Positions 6,368 to 9,662 of a stretch of DNA of 9,662 nucleotides are shown in pieces; position 1 is the stretch's first letter, and every line of letters starts with the position of its first letter. The translations under genes and the position numbers were made by a program. This DNA comes from an uncultured bacterium. Lineage in GTDB: Bacteria > Armatimonadota > Zipacnadia > Zipacnadales > Zipacnadaceae. The stretch lies in contig CALFVE010000197.1 in NCBI GenBank assembly GCA_937928475.1, forward strand, positions 1 to 9,662. Direction: 5' to 3'. The notes under the pieces are model-generated. The model had not been told where the DNA came from. It did not search any database and saw nothing but the letters and a program-made list of their open reading frames with translations.

Positions 6368-9300
6368 ATGAATCGGAACTGCCCTTCTACGGGGGTGATT
6401 CGTCAAGTGTTTACCAAGCGATTTGTTTATGCCCTGCTCGTGGTGCTAGTCGTCGGGGTGGCGCCGGTCGGCGCGCAAGCCCCAGTTGCGCTCAAGGTCG
6501 TCGGGGTGCTGGGCAATACCTCCGGCCTGAGCGATCTGCCCTTCCCTTATGCTTTCTACAGCGGCATCGCTGCTGACGCGCACGGGCGCCTCTACTTCGC
6601 GGGCGCCGCGGCCGGGATTCCCGTCTCCGACCAGGACGGCAACTGCCTGGCGCTGTTGCGCCTGCCGGAGGGGGAAGGCCTGGTGCCTCAGTCGCGCATG
6701 GTCCGTGCCGGAGACTATGTCTTCTGCGTCGCCGGCCGGGCGCACCCCTTTCAGGGCGCGCTTTACCGCGTGGACACCCGCCCCGGCGATGCCCAGCGGC
6801 TGGCCGCCGAGCGGCTTGCCTCGGCGCCCGGCCACTGGGCGCTCTCGCCGACGCTGGATGCCGCCGGCCGTGTGATCGCGGGGCGCTCCGAGATCGAAAA
6901 GCACCTGTACACCGTAACTGCCTATGAGCCGGCCACGGGCCAGGCGACCGACCTGTTCACCTTCGTCTTGCCCGAGAACGCGGCCTGGCCGTGGATGCAC
7001 ACGATTCAGGTCGAGCCGGACGGGACGATCAGTGTTACCCATCGGGGCGTCGCCGACGTGCACTGGCGCTTCTCCCCTCAGGGCGAGCGAGTCGGCGACG
7101 CCCTGGACGGCCAGGTCATTGACGGCTTCCGCTACTTCTTCGGCTATCATGGGGGCATCATCCGCCGCGACCTGCAAGGGAGGGACGCGCCGGGCGAGTG
7201 CGGCTCCGAGGTTCCCGAGATTCGGATGGCCCAACAGATGGTGCGCGTGGGTGACCGCTACTTCTTCGCGGGAAGAGGGGGCGCGGTAGAGGCAAAGTGG
7301 AACGGAACCACCTTTGTCTACCACCGGCGCATTGGCGCCTTACACCTTCAGGACATGACCGGGGCGGACGACGTGCTGCAGGCGGCGGCTTTCACCGAGT
7401 CCGGCAACAATGACGTGGAACACCCGCTGACCATCCCGAAGAGCCAGCCTCTGGGGCAGCTGCTGAGTTCCGGCCCTCCCTTTTACGGCAGGCACATCGT
7501 GAGCCTGGTGCCGGCCCCTTATGGCTATGTCACGGTCTACCGGCAGGCTGGGGAGTTCCATATCGCTTACTTCGGGGCGCAGCATTTGGCGTATGATCTC
7601 AAAGCCTCCGAACTGCAAGATCCTGGCCAGGCGGCGGTGCTGGGACAGGATCTCCTCGTTGCCGACCCCAAATCAGGGACGATCTGGCGGCGTCCGCTCA
7701 TGGATAAGGAGGCGCCGCTGACCGCCTGGCGCGCAGATCTGCCCGGGGTGGTCGGCCTAGCTGTGGGGGGAGAGGGCGTCTTCGCCGCGACCGCGACGCA
7801 GGTCTTGCGGCTGGCCGCCGACGGGCAGCAGGTGTTGTGGACTTCGCCCGTAACCTACCGGGGAATCCGGCGTCTGGCGGCAACTCCGGACAAGGTTTAC
7901 GTCTGCGATACCGCTGGCGCGGTGGTGGACCAGTTGGACGCGCAGACCGGGGTGCTGCAGGCTCGCCTGGGCGTTCCCGGCGAGCCGGGCTTGGCGCTGG
8001 ACCGTCTCTCTCAACCGTGGGCGGTCGTCGCTGACCCCAACGGCGTCTACATAGCTGATAACGGCGCCGGGCGGATTGTGGTGGCAACAACGACTCTGTG
8101 GCGGCCGGCGATTGCTCGCCTGCCCCGCGAGGACACTTCGCCGATCGTGGCCGCCCAGATTCCCGTCAAGCCCCCCAAGGCGGGCCGGATGAGTCTCAAC
8201 ATCTATGACCTGAACGACCTGACCGTCCGGCAACTCGTCTGCGCCCAGCCCTCGGATCAGCCGGTTACCTGGGATGGCCGCGACCTGTACGGCGAGTGGG
8301 CACCGCCGGGCCGATACCGCTTCCACGGTATCATCGCCCCCAAGTTCTCGCTGCGCTATGTCACCTCCGTCGGGCAAAGCGGGAATCCGCCCTACCGCAC
8401 TGCTGACGGCAAGGGGAGTTGGGGTGGCGTCTGGGGAAATGTGATGGACATCTGCCCGGTAACCGCCGACCCCGATTCGGATATCCTCGTCCTGTGGGCC
8501 TTTGAGGAGGGTGAAGGGGGACTTATCCGCATGAGCCAGGACGGCGAAGTACGCTGGAAGGCGCACCTGGACTGGTGGATGAAGGCCTCGCAAATGGCGG
8601 TGGCTAGCGACGGGGAGTCGGTGTACATTGTCTGCTCCTCGGCCATGAACGCGCCGGAGGGCCAGACCACCTACGGCGGGGAACTGCGCCGCCCGCTGCT
8701 CTGGCGCGTGGACGCGGCTACCGGGGCCAAGCGCCTCTATTCCCGCGAGCAGAACGCCCAGCCGATGTTCGGCGAGTACTCGAAGGAAGCCCGCATAGTC
8801 ACGGACGTGGCCGTGCGCGAGGGCAAAGTGTACCTGACTGCGCCGGCCCAGGGGCGGATCTTCGTGGCGGACGCCCAAAGCGGCGAGCAAGTGGCGGTGT
8901 GGGACTTGCCCGAGGCGTCGGGCATCGCTTTCGACGCCCAGGGTCGAACCTTGGTAGGCCGAGGCGAGCGTATCGTCGCCGTCAACCAGATCGGGGAGGA
9001 AACCGCCCTCGTAGCCCAGGCTGGCGGGCAGGTCTGGGACATCGAGGCCTTGCCCGGCGGCGGCTTCGTGACTAGTGTCGGTGCTCCTAGGCATCAGGTA
9101 GTGTACTTCGATGCCCAGGGCAAGGAGAGTCGGGCGCTGGGGAAGAGGGGTGGCCGCCCCCTGTGCGGGAAGATGCAACCCGAAAACTTCCTCGAGCCGG
9201 TCGGCCTCTGCGTCACTCGCAACGGGCGTGTGTTCGTCGCCGAGAACACCTCCCCCCGCCGCTTCACTCGCTGGTCGCCCGACGGCCGGCTAGAAAGGCA

Positions 9301-9662
9301 GTTCCACGGGCCGTATTACTACAGCGGGATGTTCGGTATTGACGAGGAGAATCCGGACTTCGTCTACGGCGATACTCACGGAGACATTATTCGCTACAAA
9401 GTTGATTACGCCACCGGCAAATGGGACGTGGACGCCTACTGGATCGGCGTGTACAACCCCACTGACCACAGCCATCAGCAGGGAGCGGCGCCGCCGAAGT
9501 GGTGGCCCCGGATTCGTCATCATGACGGCAAGATCTGGTGGTGCAGCGGCTCTGGGGGCATCGTGGAACTCAACGAGGACAACTTCCGCCATCTCGCTGC
9601 CGTGTGGGGCGGCTGGGTCGAGCGCACCGAGAACGGCAACTATCGTCCCGTCCTGCACACCA
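6368..9662 (+). CDS. Large exported beta-propeller-like protein with FlgD-type Ig domain, 3'-truncated
   Basis: An uninterrupted frame from ATG 6368 to the last base gives 1098 complete codons with no stop, so the gene continues past the window. The N-terminus is a signal peptide: TKRF, a hydrophobic core YALLVVLVVGVA, then PVGAQA (residues 16-38), with cleavage likely after A36 or A38. The protein is therefore exported. The body shows propeller-like strands of the NHL/PQQ kind: SGIAADAHGRLYFAG (65-79), DKVYVCDTAGAVVDQLD (508-524), WAVVADPNGVYIADNGAGR (551-569), RIFVADAQSGEQVAVWD (830-846) and EPVGLCVTRNGRVFVAEN (943-960). In the middle (about 600-655), MSLNIYDLNDLTVRQL, WDGRDLYG and PPGRYRF match a FlgD-like Ig domain. 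It is followed by NPPYRTADGKGSWGG (673-687), a block I associate with similar planctomycete/armatimonad proteins. No catalytic site is recognisable; a surface binding or scaffold role is inference. GGGGA lies only 1 nt before the ATG. GTG 6395 is an alternative start that keeps the signal peptide. Confidence 0.87.
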   Translation, partial: MNRNCPSTGVIRQVFTKRFVYALLVVLVVGVAPVGAQAPVALKVVGVLGNTSGLSDLPFPYAFYSGIAADAHGRLYFAGAAAGIPVSDQDGNCLALLRLPEGEGLVPQSRMVRAGDYVFCVAGRAHPFQGALYRVDTRPGDAQRLAAERLASAPGHWALSPTLDAAGRVIAGRSEIEKHLYTVTAYEPATGQATDLFTFVLPENAAWPWMHTIQVEPDGTISVTHRGVADVHWRFSPQGERVGDALDGQVIDGFRYFFGYHGGIIRRDLQGRDAPGECGSEVPEIRMAQQMVRVGDRYFFAGRGGAVEAKWNGTTFVYHRRIGALHLQDMTGADDVLQAAAFTESGNNDVEHPLTIPKSQPLGQLLSSGPPFYGRHIVSLVPAPYGYVTVYRQAGEFHIAYFGAQHLAYDLKASELQDPGQAAVLGQDLLVADPKSGTIWRRPLMDKEAPLTAWRADLPGVVGLAVGGEGVFAATATQVLRLAADGQQVLWTSPVTYRGIRRLAATPDKVYVCDTAGAVVDQLDAQTGVLQARLGVPGEPGLALDRLSQPWAVVADPNGVYIADNGAGRIVVATTTLWRPAIARLPREDTSPIVAAQIPVKPPKAGRMSLNIYDLNDLTVRQLVCAQPSDQPVTWDGRDLYGEWAPPGRYRFHGIIAPKFSLRYVTSVGQSGNPPYRTADGKGSWGGVWGNVMDICPVTADPDSDILVLWAFEEGEGGLIRMSQDGEVRWKAHLDWWMKASQMAVASDGESVYIVCSSAMNAPEGQTTYGGELRRPLLWRVDAATGAKRLYSREQNAQPMFGEYSKEARIVTDVAVREGKVYLTAPAQGRIFVADAQSGEQVAVWDLPEASGIAFDAQGRTLVGRGERIVAVNQIGEETALVAQAGGQVWDIEALPGGGFVTSVGAPRHQVVYFDAQGKESRALGKRGGRPLCGKMQPENFLEPVGLCVTRNGRVFVAENTSPRRFTRWSPDGRLERQFHGPYYYSGMFGIDEENPDFVYGDTHGDIIRYKVDYATGKWDVDAYWIGVYNPTDHSHQQGAAPPKWWPRIRHHDGKIWWCSGSGGIVELNEDNFRHLAAVWGGWVERTENGNYRPVLHT

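Noticed and set aside
6446..7324. A 292-codon minus-strand frame
   Set aside because: It is opposite the signal peptide and first propeller-like part of the exported protein and has no recognisable motif.
7757..9178. A 473-codon minus-strand frame
   Set aside because: It is opposite the continuous exported-protein frame and has no recognisable domain; such antisense frames are common in GC-rich genes.
1..9662. tRNA, rRNA, CRISPR array, insertion sequence, phage or toxin-antitoxin genes
   Set aside because: No cloverleaf, regularly spaced repeats, transposase motifs or flanking inverted repeats were seen by eye.

Overview
The window is GC-rich bacterial DNA carrying six genes: four look complete and functional, one is a remnant, and both window-edge genes are cut off. 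Three protein types suggest a Gram-negative-like lineage of the Armatimonadota / Planctomycetota / Lentisphaerota kind: a FAD-dependent oxidoreductase with a C-terminal discoidin-like region, a DUF6785/DUF6784-type polytopic membrane protein, and a very large exported beta-propeller-like protein with an embedded FlgD-type Ig domain. This placement is inferred from family distribution only. No rRNA or tRNA is present to confirm it.

Layout: (1) 1-431 (+), the 3' part of a KdsC-like HAD phosphatase gene. (2) 459-1397 (-), a DUF47 (PhoU-like) gene and a PiT phosphate-transporter gene that overlap by 8 nt. The PiT gene is reduced to its first ~50 and last ~40 codons, joined out of frame, so it is a pseudogene or a mis-assembly. 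(3) 1539-4198 (+), a DNA methyltransferase gene followed after 26 nt by the FAD-dependent oxidoreductase gene. (4) 4283-6265 (-), a ~660-residue membrane protein convergent with the oxidoreductase; the 84-bp gap holds two GC-rich hairpins. (5) 6368-9662 (+), an exported protein of at least 1098 residues that stays open to the last base. It is easily missed because no stop codon lies inside the window, while long antisense frames do.

How the genes may work together: DUF47 and PiT normally form a low-affinity phosphate uptake pair, but here the transporter half is broken. The methyltransferase has no visible restriction partner and may share a transcript with the oxidoreductase. The oxidoreductase, the membrane protein and the exported protein belong to poorly characterised families and could form an accessory metabolic module, but nothing in the sequence proves they cooperate. 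Every intergenic gap is under 150 bp, and I saw no tRNA, rRNA, CRISPR array or insertion sequence.
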